Source: Novosphingobium huizhouense (GTDB taxonomy: Bacteria > Pseudomonadota > Alphaproteobacteria > Sphingomonadales > Sphingomonadaceae). Taken from it: a stretch of 64,000 nt of DNA. Every line of letters begins with the position of its first letter. Position 1 is the first letter of the stretch. The position numbers were made by a program, and so were the translations under genes. Shown piece by piece: positions 7,852 through 16,140 of this stretch. Below the pieces are notes generated by a model, which worked only from the letters and a program-made list of their open reading frames with translations, was not told the DNA's origin and made no database searches. The DNA is taken from positions 1,488,001-1,552,000 of the forward strand of contig NZ_JAILXZ010000001.1 in the NCBI RefSeq assembly GCF_020179475.1. The letters are read 5' to 3'.

Positions 7852-10152
7852 ATGTCCGCTTCCGCCCTGGGTGATGTCGCCCCGTCCAGCGCCTTCGGGC
7901 GCGGCTGGATTCCCGCCGGCCGGGACATCGGCCTGCCCAACGATCCGCTGCCGAACGATCCGCTGCTGCCTGCGCGCCTTCCGGCGGCAGAAGCGCCGGG
8001 CCTTGCCGATCCCTCGTTGGCGGCGCGCCCGGTTGCAGATGCCGACGTCGCCGGTCCGGCGCCCGTCAACCCTCACGCCTTCACCGCGGAAAAGCGCGCG
8101 CTGTTCCTGCTCGCGCTCGCCGAGCACGGCAATGCCCGGCTCGCCGCGCGCGCGGCGGGGACGTCGCCGACCAGCGCCTATATCGCCCGGCGGCGCGACC
8201 GCGCCTTCGCCGCCGGCTGGGACGCCGCGCTGCTCCATGCCGCCGAACATGCGGGGCAGGTGCTTGCCGACCGCGCGCTGTTCGGCACGGCCGAGCAGGT
8301 GTTCCATCGCGGCGAGGTCGTCGCCACGCGCGTGCGCTTCGACAATCGCCTGCTGCTCGCCCACGTCGCCCGGCTCGATGCCCAGGCCGCGCGCATGCCC
8401 GGCGAGCGGCGCGCGCAGGTCCGCGCGATCGCCGCCGATTTCGACGTCTATGTCGGCAAGCTCGCCGCCGGCGCCGCCTCGGCCGATACCCCGGTGCGCA
8501 CGCTCGCCGAAACGCGCGAGGCGGCGTGGCGCGCGGCCTGTCGCCAGTTCCCCGAGGATCTGCGCGGGGTCGATACCGAGCTGCTGATCCGCGTGCTCAG
8601 CCTGCCCGAATTCGCCGAAGTGGAGAAGCCCGACCAGGACGAGGTCTACGAGACCGCGCTGGAGATCCATTCGCAGGCCGCCGTCGCCGCCGCCGAGGCG
8701 GACTGGCACGCCGGCCGCACCCGCGCGCTCGCCCGCATCGACGCGCTCCTCGCCGGCGAGCCCATCGTCGAGGACGAAGAGGACTACGAAGAGGACTACG
8801 AGGAGGACTACGAGGAGGACGACGAAGAGGATCGGGACGACGAGAATGTCGCGGACGAGCAGGAGGTCGCCGCCGACGCCGGGGACGATGACGCGGATCG
8901 TGCGCAGGCGGAAGGCGCGATCGCGGCCATCCCGACGGACCTTCCCGGGCCGGTCGAATTCAAGTCGCTGGGACCGTGTAAACCCCGTCAACCCCGCCGC
9001 CGCGCTCCGGGGCGGACGACGGGGACGACAGGAACGGGGACGGAACGGAAATCGCCGGCAGCGGCGTCAGAGCACGAAGTCGGCGGCGACCGGCGCGCCG
9101 GCCGGGCTGACGACGAGGAAGCTCGCTTCGGCCTGGGCGTCGGTGTCGGTGTTGAGCTGGACCAGGAACACGTTGGCGTTGTCGGTCGCGGCGACGCGGA
9201 TCTGGCCGGCGGCGTCGGCGGCGAAGGGGTCGCTGCCGATGAAGGCGAAGGTCTGGTTGCCCGCCAGCCCGTCGTTGGCGTCGACGCCCGAGACGTCGAG
9301 CCGGTCGCCGTCGGCATGGCTGAAGTCGAGCACGATGTCGACCGCGAAGCTGGCGTTGGGCAGGCGCCCGGCGAACTCGCTGGTCGCCTTCCACAGGAAG
9401 GTGTCCGCGCCGCTGCCGCCGACCATGCGGTCGAAGCCGGCGCCGCCGGTCAGCTGGTCGTTGCCCGAGCCGCCGCTCAGCCGGTCGTTGCCGACCTGGC
9501 CCTGCAGGCGGTCGGCGTTGGCCCCGCCCGAAAGCACGTCGTTGCCGTTGCCGCCATAGAGCCGGTCCGAGCCGCCGTCGCCCAGCAGCGAGTCGTTGCC
9601 GTCGTTGCCGAACAGCGTGTCGCCGCCGCCGAAGCCGCGGATCAGGTCGTCGCTGGCGCCGCCGTTGATCGTGTCGGCGCCCGCCCAGACCACGGCGTTG
9701 AGCGCATCGACATCGCCGTCGCGGACCATCGCGAAGAACTCGGCGAGGCCGACCGACAGGCCGCTCGCCACCGTGTCGGCGCTTTCGAACCCGGCGATCG
9801 TGCCGGCCGGCGGGGCGAGGGTGAAGGTGTTGAGCGCGCTGAACACGATCTGGTCGGCGCCGAAGGTGAAGGCCAGCTGGCCGCCCTTGTCGAGCAGCGC
9901 GGGCGCGGCGGTCTGGCCGAACTGGAAATCGGCGACGACTTCGGCGTCGAGCACGTTGCTCCAGGTCTCGCCGATGCTGGCGCCGGAATTGACGATGGCC
10001 ATGACAGTCTCCCCGCGTTGCCGCGCAAGGTGTTCGCGCGGCTTTTCCCGAGCGTAACTTCACGCTCGTCTCGGCGCAACTTGCTTCGCCGTGCGATTAC
10101 AGCCGCCTGGTTTCGGCATCAGGCGCGGCCGGATGTGCGGCGAGCCAGTTGA
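7852..10152 (+). CDS. HTH/terminase-small-subunit-like protein; frame runs on antisense to an RTX gene
   Basis: The credible protein is the first ~380 residues (to about base 8995). Residues 75-140 begin FTAEKRALFLLALAEHGNAR and contain AARAAGTSPTSAYIARRRD, which looks like a helix-turn-helix of the kind seen in phage terminase small subunits and related sphingomonad proteins. It is followed by helical regions and then an acidic tail with (EEDY)n repeats at 8770-8830. AGGAG precedes the ATG. After residue 380 the frame has no stop until 10152 only because it reads antisense through the RTX gene at 9067-10002. This part is Gly/Ala/Arg-rich and not protein-like. A lost stop or small frameshift near 8975, where another frame has TAA, would end the gene naturally. 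DNA binding is inferred. Confidence 0.55.
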   Translation: MSASALGDVAPSSAFGRGWIPAGRDIGLPNDPLPNDPLLPARLPAAEAPGLADPSLAARPVADADVAGPAPVNPHAFTAEKRALFLLALAEHGNARLAARAAGTSPTSAYIARRRDRAFAAGWDAALLHAAEHAGQVLADRALFGTAEQVFHRGEVVATRVRFDNRLLLAHVARLDAQAARMPGERRAQVRAIAADFDVYVGKLAAGAASADTPVRTLAETREAAWRAACRQFPEDLRGVDTELLIRVLSLPEFAEVEKPDQDEVYETALEIHSQAAVAAAEADWHAGRTRALARIDALLAGEPIVEDEEDYEEDYEEDYEEDDEEDRDDENVADEQEVAADAGDDDADRAQAEGAIAAIPTDLPGPVEFKSLGPCKPRQPRRRAPGRTTGTTGTGTERKSPAAASEHEVGGDRRAGRADDEEARFGLGVGVGVELDQEHVGVVGRGDADLAGGVGGEGVAADEGEGLVARQPVVGVDARDVEPVAVGMAEVEHDVDREAGVGQAPGELAGRLPQEGVRAAAADHAVEAGAAGQLVVARAAAQPVVADLALQAVGVGPARKHVVAVAAIEPVRAAVAQQRVVAVVAEQRVAAAEAADQVVAGAAVDRVGARPDHGVERIDIAVADHREELGEADRQAARHRVGAFEPGDRAGRRGEGEGVERAEHDLVGAEGEGQLAALVEQRGRGGLAELEIGDDFGVEHVAPGLADAGAGIDDGHDSLPALPRKVFARLFPSVTSRSSRRNLLRRAITAAWFRHQARPDVRRAS
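9067..10002 (-). CDS. RTX-type calcium-binding protein (311 aa)
   Basis: This is a complete small RTX protein. Residues 1-110 are a non-repeat domain (MAIVNSGASIGETWSNVLDA onward). Residues about 115-205 hold at least eight GGxGxDxL nonapeptides (GGNGNDVLSGGANADRLQG, GGSGNDQLTGG), the Ca-binding beta-roll. The rest (FVLDFSHADGDRLD type, then LNTDTDAQAEASFLVV) matches the C-terminal domain that precedes RTX secretion signals. The final residues ADFVL are nearly the same as GDFVL at the end of the RTX protein at 58488-60290. There is no N-terminal signal peptide, as expected for type I export. It has its own upstream spacer and is convergent with, and overlapped by, the frame from 7852. Confidence 0.9.
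   Translation of the reverse strand: MAIVNSGASIGETWSNVLDAEVVADFQFGQTAAPALLDKGGQLAFTFGADQIVFSALNTFTLAPPAGTIAGFESADTVASGLSVGLAEFFAMVRDGDVDALNAVVWAGADTINGGASDDLIRGFGGGDTLFGNDGNDSLLGDGGSDRLYGGNGNDVLSGGANADRLQGQVGNDRLSGGSGNDQLTGGAGFDRMVGGSGADTFLWKATSEFAGRLPNASFAVDIVLDFSHADGDRLDVSGVDANDGLAGNQTFAFIGSDPFAADAAGQIRVAATDNANVFLVQLNTDTDAQAEASFLVVSPAGAPVAADFVL
10049..10068. terminator. Hairpin between the DsbG-like and RTX genes
   Basis: CGAGCGT-AACTTC-ACGCTCG is a perfect 7-bp stem with a 6-nt loop. On the minus strand it lies after the DsbG-like gene and before the RTX gene and is followed by GGGAAAAG, not a T run. It may be a weak terminator or a leader structure of the RTX mRNA. Confidence 0.4.
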
Positions 10153-10855
10153 CCGCGGCCTTGATGTCGTCCTCGGGGATCGCGCCGTCGGCCATCACGC
10201 TTGTCCCGCTGCGGTTGTTGCGGATCGCCACCGACGGCGTGCCGCCCACGCCCGCGGCTTCGCCCGCCGCGGTCTCGGCGCTCACCCGGCGCAGCGTGTC
10301 GGCCGAGCGGCGGCAGGCGCGCAGGGCTTCGGTATCGCTCGCGCCCGAGGCGACGGCGAGGCTCAGCACCGGGTCCGCGCCCCCGCCCATCCGCGCCGGG
10401 ATGCCGCGCCCGTTGGTCGCGGTCATCGCGAGGTAGGCGTCAAGGAAGCGATAGAAGCCCGCCGCGCCCGCCTGGTCGGCAACGCACAACGAGGCGACCG
10501 ACGCGGCCATCGCGGGCTCGCCGTGGAAGGGTAGCGGCAGCAGCCGCACGACGAGGTTGAGCTTGCCGTTCGCGCTGTCGACCAGCCGCTCGCCGGTATT
10601 GCCGAACTGCTTGCAGTACGGGCACTCGGGATCGAGCCAGACGATCAGCGTGAGGTCGGCGTCGGCCGGGCCGTAGATGCGGTCGCTCTTGCCGGCGGGC
10701 GCGACCAGGTCCGCGCTGCGCCAGCCGCCTTCGGCGCGGACCGGGTCTTCGGCGCCGTTGCTCTGGCCGGGCAGCGGCATCGCCGGGGCGGCGGCGGCGG
10801 CGGCGGCGGTCGAGGCGAGCGCCAGCGCGGCGGCGGCAAGAGCGGTGCGGATCAA
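10097..10855 (-). CDS. DsbA/DsbG-like thioredoxin-fold periplasmic protein
   Basis: This thiol-disulfide oxidoreductase or isomerase is exported to the periplasm. The TTG at 10855 has AAAGGAAC 6 nt upstream and gives a clean Sec signal (MIRTALAAAALALASTAAAA). A TTG 24 nt further up is also open but lacks a good ribosome site. The active site is CPYC at about residues 78-81, in DPECPYCKQF. The cis-proline loop is GVGGTPSVAI near 205. The length of ~250 residues and the helical insert fit the DsbA/DsbC-G superfamily (disulfide isomerase-like, or the relative found in conjugation genes). It lies 36 nt after the CoA-transferase gene on the same strand. The true substrate is unknown. Confidence 0.8.
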   Translation of the reverse strand: MIRTALAAAALALASTAAAAAAAPAMPLPGQSNGAEDPVRAEGGWRSADLVAPAGKSDRIYGPADADLTLIVWLDPECPYCKQFGNTGERLVDSANGKLNLVVRLLPLPFHGEPAMAASVASLCVADQAGAAGFYRFLDAYLAMTATNGRGIPARMGGGADPVLSLAVASGASDTEALRACRRSADTLRRVSAETAAGEAAGVGGTPSVAIRNNRSGTSVMADGAIPEDDIKAAVNWLAAHPAAPDAETRRL

Positions 10856-10891
10856 GCGAGGTTCCTTTGGGGAGAGCAAGCGCGCGCCCTT

Positions 10892-12007
10892 TCACGGTCG
10901 CGTGGCAGGCGTGTGACACAGATCCTGATGCTCGCCCAGCGCCGGGGCGTGCAGGTCGGGCTGCGCGGGTTCGCGGGCGAAGCGGATCGGCGCCCCGATG
11001 TGGCGGCGGCCCTCCGCATCGGTGAGGACGAAGCCGCGCGCGGCGACCTGTTCGTCCTCGAGCGCCTCGGGGTAGGTCTTGACCGGGCCCCAGCACACGT
11101 CGAGCCGGTCGAGCAGCGCGCCCGCCTCGCCCAGCGTCATCGTCGCGAACATGGCGGCGAGCAGGTCGACCACCGGCTGCTGGTGCGGCCCCGGCTCCTT
11201 GCACAGCGGCGCGAGGTCGAGCCGGTCGAGATGGCCGAGCAGCGCCGCGATGAACTTGGTCTCCTGCCCCGCGATCGCCAGCATCCGCCCGTCGCCGCAT
11301 GCGTACCAGCGGTAGAACGCGCCGCCGCCCGTGGTCCGCTCGTGCGCGATCACCGGCTGGCGCCCTTCGGCGAGCGCCGGGCCCATCACGTTCGAGGTCG
11401 CCGAGAGCAGCGCCTCCTGCATCGCAATGTCGATGAAGTCGCCAAGGCCGGTCTTTTCGCGCGCCAGCAGCGCCATCAGCACGCCCGCAAGGCCCTGCAG
11501 CGCCGAGAGGTAGTCCGAGACCGGGATGCCGGGCATGGCGGGCTTGCCGTCGGCCCCCAGCGTTGCGCCGAGCACGCCGGTCATCGCCTCGAGCGCGAGG
11601 TCGTGCGCCGGGCGCTTCGCCAGCGGGCCGTCCTGGCCGAAGGCGCTGATCGCGCAGTAGACGATGCGCGGATTGCGCGCCGAAAGCGTCGCGTAATCGA
11701 TGCCGAGCCGCGCCGCGACGCCCGGGCGGCTGGATTCGACGACGACGTCCGCCGTGTCCACCAGCGCGAGGAAGGCGGCGCGGTCGGCCTCGTCCTTGAG
11801 GTTGAGCACCACGCTCTTCTTGCCGCGGTTGAAGGCGCGGAAATAGACGGTCTCGGCCCCGTCGGACAGGCCGATGTGGCGGGTGTGGTCGCCGCCCGGC
11901 GCCTCGACCTTGATCACCTCGGCGCCGTGGTCGGCCATGGCGAGGGTGAGGTAGGGGCCGGGAATGAAGCTCGACAGGTCGAGCACCCGGATGCCGGCCA
12001 GTTTCAC
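10892..12007 (-). CDS. CaiB/BaiF family (class III) CoA-transferase
   Basis: This 371-residue family III CoA-transferase or 2-methylacyl-CoA racemase-type enzyme moves CoA between acyl groups, or epimerises alpha-methylacyl-CoA, in the cytoplasm. Typical features are the start MKLAGIRVLDLSSFIPGPY, the GAEVIKVEAPGGDHTR motif at 28-43, FRAFNRGKKSVVLNLK at 56-71, and AISAFGQDGPLAKRPAHD. Asp165 in IPVSDYLSAL is the probable catalytic aspartate. The length is usual for racemase-type members. The substrate cannot be told from sequence. Its only close neighbour on the strand is the DsbG-like gene downstream. Confidence 0.88.
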   Translation of the reverse strand: MKLAGIRVLDLSSFIPGPYLTLAMADHGAEVIKVEAPGGDHTRHIGLSDGAETVYFRAFNRGKKSVVLNLKDEADRAAFLALVDTADVVVESSRPGVAARLGIDYATLSARNPRIVYCAISAFGQDGPLAKRPAHDLALEAMTGVLGATLGADGKPAMPGIPVSDYLSALQGLAGVLMALLAREKTGLGDFIDIAMQEALLSATSNVMGPALAEGRQPVIAHERTTGGGAFYRWYACGDGRMLAIAGQETKFIAALLGHLDRLDLAPLCKEPGPHQQPVVDLLAAMFATMTLGEAGALLDRLDVCWGPVKTYPEALEDEQVAARGFVLTDAEGRRHIGAPIRFAREPAQPDLHAPALGEHQDLCHTPATRP

Positions 12008-12089
12008 GCGCGTCTCCCGTTCCGTTTCAACCGATTGGTTAAATCCGGATCGGGCAAGCCGGGGCGCAGGTCAAGCGCGGAACGGAGCT

Positions 12090-12356
12090 TCAGTTGTCGT
12101 TGCAGTGGTGCCGCGACAGCACCCGGCCGAGACGGTCGAGACGATCGCTCTCGAGATCCTCGATCTCGCGCAGCAGCCGGGTGATTTCCTCGTTCTCGAT
12201 GGCGTAGGCGAGGTCGTCGAAGGCCTGGGGCACCGGCTGGATCGGGTAGGCCATCTGCAGGCAGCGGGAAAGGCGCGCACGCGCCCACTCGGTGCTCTCG
12301 ACGAGGCCCCGCCGCTTGCGTGCGCCCACGGTTACTGTCCGACCCCGTCTTGCCAT
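12090..12356 (-). CDS. Small hypothetical protein (88 aa)
   Basis: The protein has a basic N-terminus (MARRGRTVTVGARKRRG) and an acidic helical C-terminus (AFDDLAYAIENEEITRLLRE, then IEDLESDRLDRLGRVL) that may form a coiled coil. No family is recognised. The marked charge asymmetry and regular helix pattern make it look coding. It lies between kup and the CoA-transferase gene, all on the minus strand, with spacers of about 80-140 nt. Confidence 0.55.
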   Translation of the reverse strand: MARRGRTVTVGARKRRGLVESTEWARARLSRCLQMAYPIQPVPQAFDDLAYAIENEEITRLLREIEDLESDRLDRLGRVLSRHHCNDN

Positions 12357-12493
12357 CGTGTCCTACGCTGCTGACCAGCCCCACGCTTATGCCAAATAAT
12401 TGAAGCGAAGTCGAATCTCCAATGCGCATTTGCCGTAAGGGGAGCGCTGCGCAGGGTGAATCGACGCATCCCGCGCCGCCCCTTCCGGGCCGC

Positions 12494-14458
12494 TCAGATC
12501 TCGAGCTGGCTGCCCAGTTCGATCACCCGGTTGGTCGGCAGGTGGAAGAACTGCATCGCCGACGAGGCATTGCGCACCATCCAGGCGAAGAACGCCTCGC
12601 GCCAGATCGCCATGCCCGATCCGCGCCCCGGCCGGTTCGACGCGATCAGCGTCTGGCGCGAGAGGAACCAGCTCGTCTCCATCGGCCGGAACGGGCCGCC
12701 CGCGCGGCTCTCGCGCGCGAGCTCGGCGGGCAGGTCGGCCTCGTCCATGAAGCCCAGCCGCACCACCATCCGGTAGAAGCCGTGGCCGAGGTCGGTGATC
12801 CCGGCGCGCGCCGCGGGCGCGACGTGCGGCACCGCCTCGGTCACCATCGTCAGCACGACCACGCGTTCGTGGAGCACGTGGTTGTGCTTGAGGTTGTGGA
12901 GCAGCGCGGGCGGAATGCCCTCGGCGCTCGCGGCGAGGAACACCGAGGTCCCGGCGACGCGCTTGACCCTGTTCGGGACGCTCGCGAGGAACAGCTCGAA
13001 CGGCATCGAATCCTCCGCGAGGCGCTCGCGCATGATCTGCCGCCCGCGCGCCCAGGTGGTGAGCACGAAGAAGCAGATGCCGGCGACGAGCAGCGGGAAC
13101 CAGCCGCCATCGGGCACCTTGGTCGCGTTCGAGGCGAAGTAGGCGCCGTCGACGACGAGGAACACCGCGGTGAGCAGCCCGGCGGCGAGGCGCGGCCACT
13201 TCCACACCCGGATCGTCAGCACCCCGGTCATGCAGGCGGTGATGAACATCGTGCCGGTGACCGCGATGCCGTAGGCGGCGGCGAGCGCGCCCGACGAGCG
13301 GAAGCCCATGACCAGCAGGATGACGAGCGCAAGCAGCAGCCAGTTGACCAGCGGCACGTAGATCTGCCCGGCCGCCTTCTCGCTGGTGTGGCGGATGGCG
13401 AGGCGCGGCAGGAAGCCGAGCTGGATCGCCTGCTGCGTCACCGAATAGGCGCCCGAGATCACCGCCTGGCTGGCGATGATCGTGGCGAGCGTCGCCAGCA
13501 CCACCAGCGGCAGGCGCAGCGCTTCGGGCGCCATCAGGAAGAACGGGTTCTCGACCGCTGCCGGCTGGCGCAGCAGCAGCGCCGACTGGCCGAGGTAGTT
13601 GATCAGCAGGCAGGGAAACGCGCACCAAAGCCAGGCAAGGCTGATCGCGCGGCGGCCGAAATGGCCCATGTCGGCATAGAGCGCCTCGGCCCCGGTGACG
13701 GCGAGCACCACCGAGCCGAGCGCGAGGAAGGCGAGCGCGGGATCGAGCAGGAAGAAGTTCACCGCATACAACGGATTGAGCGCGGCGAGGACCTGCGGCG
13801 CCTGCGCGATCTGGATGCCCCCGAGCACGGCAAGGACGAGGAAATAGACCACCATCACCGGGCCGAACAGGCGGCCGACCGCCGCAGTCCCGCGCGACTG
13901 GATCGCGAACAGGCCGACAATGATGGTGATCGCGATCGGCAGCACGTAGCGCGCCGCGCCCGGCGCCGCGACCTGCAGCCCCTCGACCGCCGAGAGCACC
14001 GAGACCGCCGGGGTGATGATCGCATCGCCATAGAACAGCGCGGTCGCGACCAGCCCCATCGTGGTGATCGCCGAAAGCCAGCGCACGCTGCCGCCTTCGC
14101 CGAGCTTGCGCCCGATCAGCGCCATCAGCGCGAGGCTGCCGCCTTCGCCCTTGTTGTCGGCGCGCAGGATCACGAAGACGTACTTGATCGTGACCACCAG
14201 CGTCATCGTCCAGAACATCAGCGACAGCACGCCGTAGATGTGCGCCGGGTCGACGGTCAGCGGGTGCGCGCCGATGAAGCTCTCCTTGAGCGCATAGAGC
14301 GGGCTGGTGCCGATATCGCCGAACACCACCCCGATCGCCCCGATCGCGAGCGTCGCAAGGCTTTCGCGGGGGTGGGCGCCAGGGTGATCGCCGCCCGGGC
14401 TGGCAGCGGTCGCGGCGTCTGACGAGGGTGCGGAATCGAGCGTGAGGGTCTGGGACAT
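12494..14458 (-). CDS. kup: Low-affinity potassium transport system protein Kup
   Basis: Kup (Trk-D) is a proton-coupled K+ uptake protein of the inner membrane. Its 654 residues fit the family (about 620-650). The N-terminal hallmark GAIGVVFGDIGTSPLYALKE (about 41-60) is present, followed by about 12 hydrophobic helices, including the TALFYGDAIITPAVSVLSAV and ALYADMGHFGRR motifs. The C-terminal ~150 residues are the soluble domain (SVPNRVKRVAGTSVFLAA). The first ~30 residues are Ser/Ala-rich and variable. The gene is divergent from a KdpD/KdpE-like pair, which suggests K+-responsive control. Confidence 0.96.
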   Translation of the reverse strand: MSQTLTLDSAPSSDAATAASPGGDHPGAHPRESLATLAIGAIGVVFGDIGTSPLYALKESFIGAHPLTVDPAHIYGVLSLMFWTMTLVVTIKYVFVILRADNKGEGGSLALMALIGRKLGEGGSVRWLSAITTMGLVATALFYGDAIITPAVSVLSAVEGLQVAAPGAARYVLPIAITIIVGLFAIQSRGTAAVGRLFGPVMVVYFLVLAVLGGIQIAQAPQVLAALNPLYAVNFFLLDPALAFLALGSVVLAVTGAEALYADMGHFGRRAISLAWLWCAFPCLLINYLGQSALLLRQPAAVENPFFLMAPEALRLPLVVLATLATIIASQAVISGAYSVTQQAIQLGFLPRLAIRHTSEKAAGQIYVPLVNWLLLALVILLVMGFRSSGALAAAYGIAVTGTMFITACMTGVLTIRVWKWPRLAAGLLTAVFLVVDGAYFASNATKVPDGGWFPLLVAGICFFVLTTWARGRQIMRERLAEDSMPFELFLASVPNRVKRVAGTSVFLAASAEGIPPALLHNLKHNHVLHERVVVLTMVTEAVPHVAPAARAGITDLGHGFYRMVVRLGFMDEADLPAELARESRAGGPFRPMETSWFLSRQTLIASNRPGRGSGMAIWREAFFAWMVRNASSAMQFFHLPTNRVIELGSQLEI

Positions 14459-14616
14459 GACGCCCCGATGCCCCCGCCCGGCGCACGGTTCACGCGTCTT
14501 TACGCGATGTTTATGCGGGGGGTGGGGGCGGACGGCGGGCTGCGCTCGCGGATGGGTGACGCCTCGGGCAGCGACCCTCTCCCCATCGCGTGCGGCAGCG
14601 GCTATGGCGTTGGCGC

Positions 14617-16140
14617 ATGGCGCGTGAAACCGTTTCTTCCGATCCTGCGCCGCTGGGCAGCGCCGAGGGCTATGTCGCCGCCTTCGCGCTGGTCGCGCTG
14701 ATGACGCTGCTGGGCGGGCTGCTGGTCGAGCGGGGCAATATCGCCGACATCGGCCTGCTCTACCTGGTGCCGGTGATGTTCGCGGCGACGCGGCACGGCC
14801 TCGTCACCGGCATCGCCACGGGGCTCGTCTCCTCGCTCGCCTACAACTTCTTCTTCATCCCGCCAGTGCTGACCTTCGCGATCCGCGATCCGAGCCATGC
14901 GATCACCGTGCTGGTGCTGCTCGGCGTGGCGATCGTCGCCAGCCAGATGGCGGCCAAGGTGCGGCGGCAGGCGCGCGCGGCGCAGGACGAGGCGAGCCGC
15001 GAGGCGGCGCTCGCCGGCTTTGCCCGGGTGCTGATGGGGGTGACCCGTCGCGACGAGCTGTGGCAGGTGCTCGCCGCCGAGCTGGCGCGGCGTTTCGGGG
15101 TGCGCGTGGTGGTGTGCGAGGCCGATGCCGAGGGCCACGCGCGGCTCGCCGCCGCGGCCCCGCCGCTGGCGCAGCTCGACCTGCTCGAGCGGGTCTCGGC
15201 GCAGTGGAGCCTCGACAACGCGCGCGCCGCCGGACCCGGCGCGCCGGTGCCGACCGCCTCCGAATGGCTGTTCCACCCGGTGCTCGCCGGGGCGCAGGCG
15301 GTCGCCACGGTCGGCCTCGCCCGGCCCGATGCGACGACCCCGCTGCGCACCGAGCGGCTGCCGCTGCTCGCCAGCCTGATCGACCAGGCGAGCCTCGCCC
15401 ACGCGCGGATCGTCGCCGAGGACGAGATGATCGCGCTCGGCCGGGTGCAGGAGCGCGACGCGCTGCGCGGGGCGCTGCTGTCCTCGCTCGGCCACGACCT
15501 GCGCACGCCGCTGACGACGCTGCTCGCCAGCCTCCACGCGCTCGAGGCGGGGCAGGCGGGCGCCTCGCTCGCCCAGGCCCGCGCGGCGGCCGAGCGGCTC
15601 GAGCGCTTCGTCGCCAACCTGCTCGACATGGTACGGATCGAGAGCGGATCGGTCGCCGGCCTGCGCGAGGCGGTCGACCTCGGCGAGGCGGTGGCCGCGG
15701 CGCTCGCCGATCTCGGCCGCGACAGCGGCGCGCTGGCCGTGGCGGTGCGCGTGGGCGACGACCTGCCGCTGGTCATGGCCGATGCGCGGCTGCTGCACCA
15801 CTGCCTGATCAACCTGATCGACAATGCGCTGCGCCACGGCGGCGGCCGGGACGTGGCGATCGCGGCGGCGCGGACCGGCGACGGCGCCGTCGAACTCGCC
15901 GTGCTCGATCGCGGACCCGGGCTGCCGCCGGGCAGCGAGGCGCGGGTGTTCGGCCAGTTCGAGCGGCTCGAAGGGTCGGACCGGGTGGGCGGGACCGGGC
16001 TCGGCCTTGCCATCGTGCGCGGCTTTGCCGAGGCGATGGGGGTGGAGGCGAGCGCCGGAAATCGCGCCGACGGGCCGGGCGCGCGGTTCGTGCTGCGCTT
16101 TGCGCCGGCGCTGCTGCGCGCGGTGGAGGACATGGCATGA
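14617..16140 (+). CDS. KdpD-like sensor histidine kinase lacking the KdpD N-terminal domain
   Basis: This membrane histidine kinase corresponds to the C-terminal half of KdpD (507 residues against about 895 in E. coli). About residues 15-105 are the four-helix DUF4118 module (ALMTLLGGLLVERGNIADIG, YNFFFIPPVLTFAI), then a GAF-like region. The HisKA box is LGHDLRTPLTTLLASL with the phosphorylated His near 293, and the ATPase motifs are NLIDNALRHGGG, DRGPGLPPG and GTGLGLAIVRG. The N-terminal KdpD/USP domain that senses K+ is absent. A GTG start 27 nt upstream is also open; neither start has a strong ribosome site. The gene overlaps the next by ATGA. Its position opposite kup suggests control of kup rather than of kdpFABC, which is not in the window. 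Confidence 0.85.
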   Translation: MARETVSSDPAPLGSAEGYVAAFALVALMTLLGGLLVERGNIADIGLLYLVPVMFAATRHGLVTGIATGLVSSLAYNFFFIPPVLTFAIRDPSHAITVLVLLGVAIVASQMAAKVRRQARAAQDEASREAALAGFARVLMGVTRRDELWQVLAAELARRFGVRVVVCEADAEGHARLAAAAPPLAQLDLLERVSAQWSLDNARAAGPGAPVPTASEWLFHPVLAGAQAVATVGLARPDATTPLRTERLPLLASLIDQASLAHARIVAEDEMIALGRVQERDALRGALLSSLGHDLRTPLTTLLASLHALEAGQAGASLAQARAAAERLERFVANLLDMVRIESGSVAGLREAVDLGEAVAAALADLGRDSGALAVAVRVGDDLPLVMADARLLHHCLINLIDNALRHGGGRDVAIAAARTGDGAVELAVLDRGPGLPPGSEARVFGQFERLEGSDRVGGTGLGLAIVRGFAEAMGVEASAGNRADGPGARFVLRFAPALLRAVEDMA

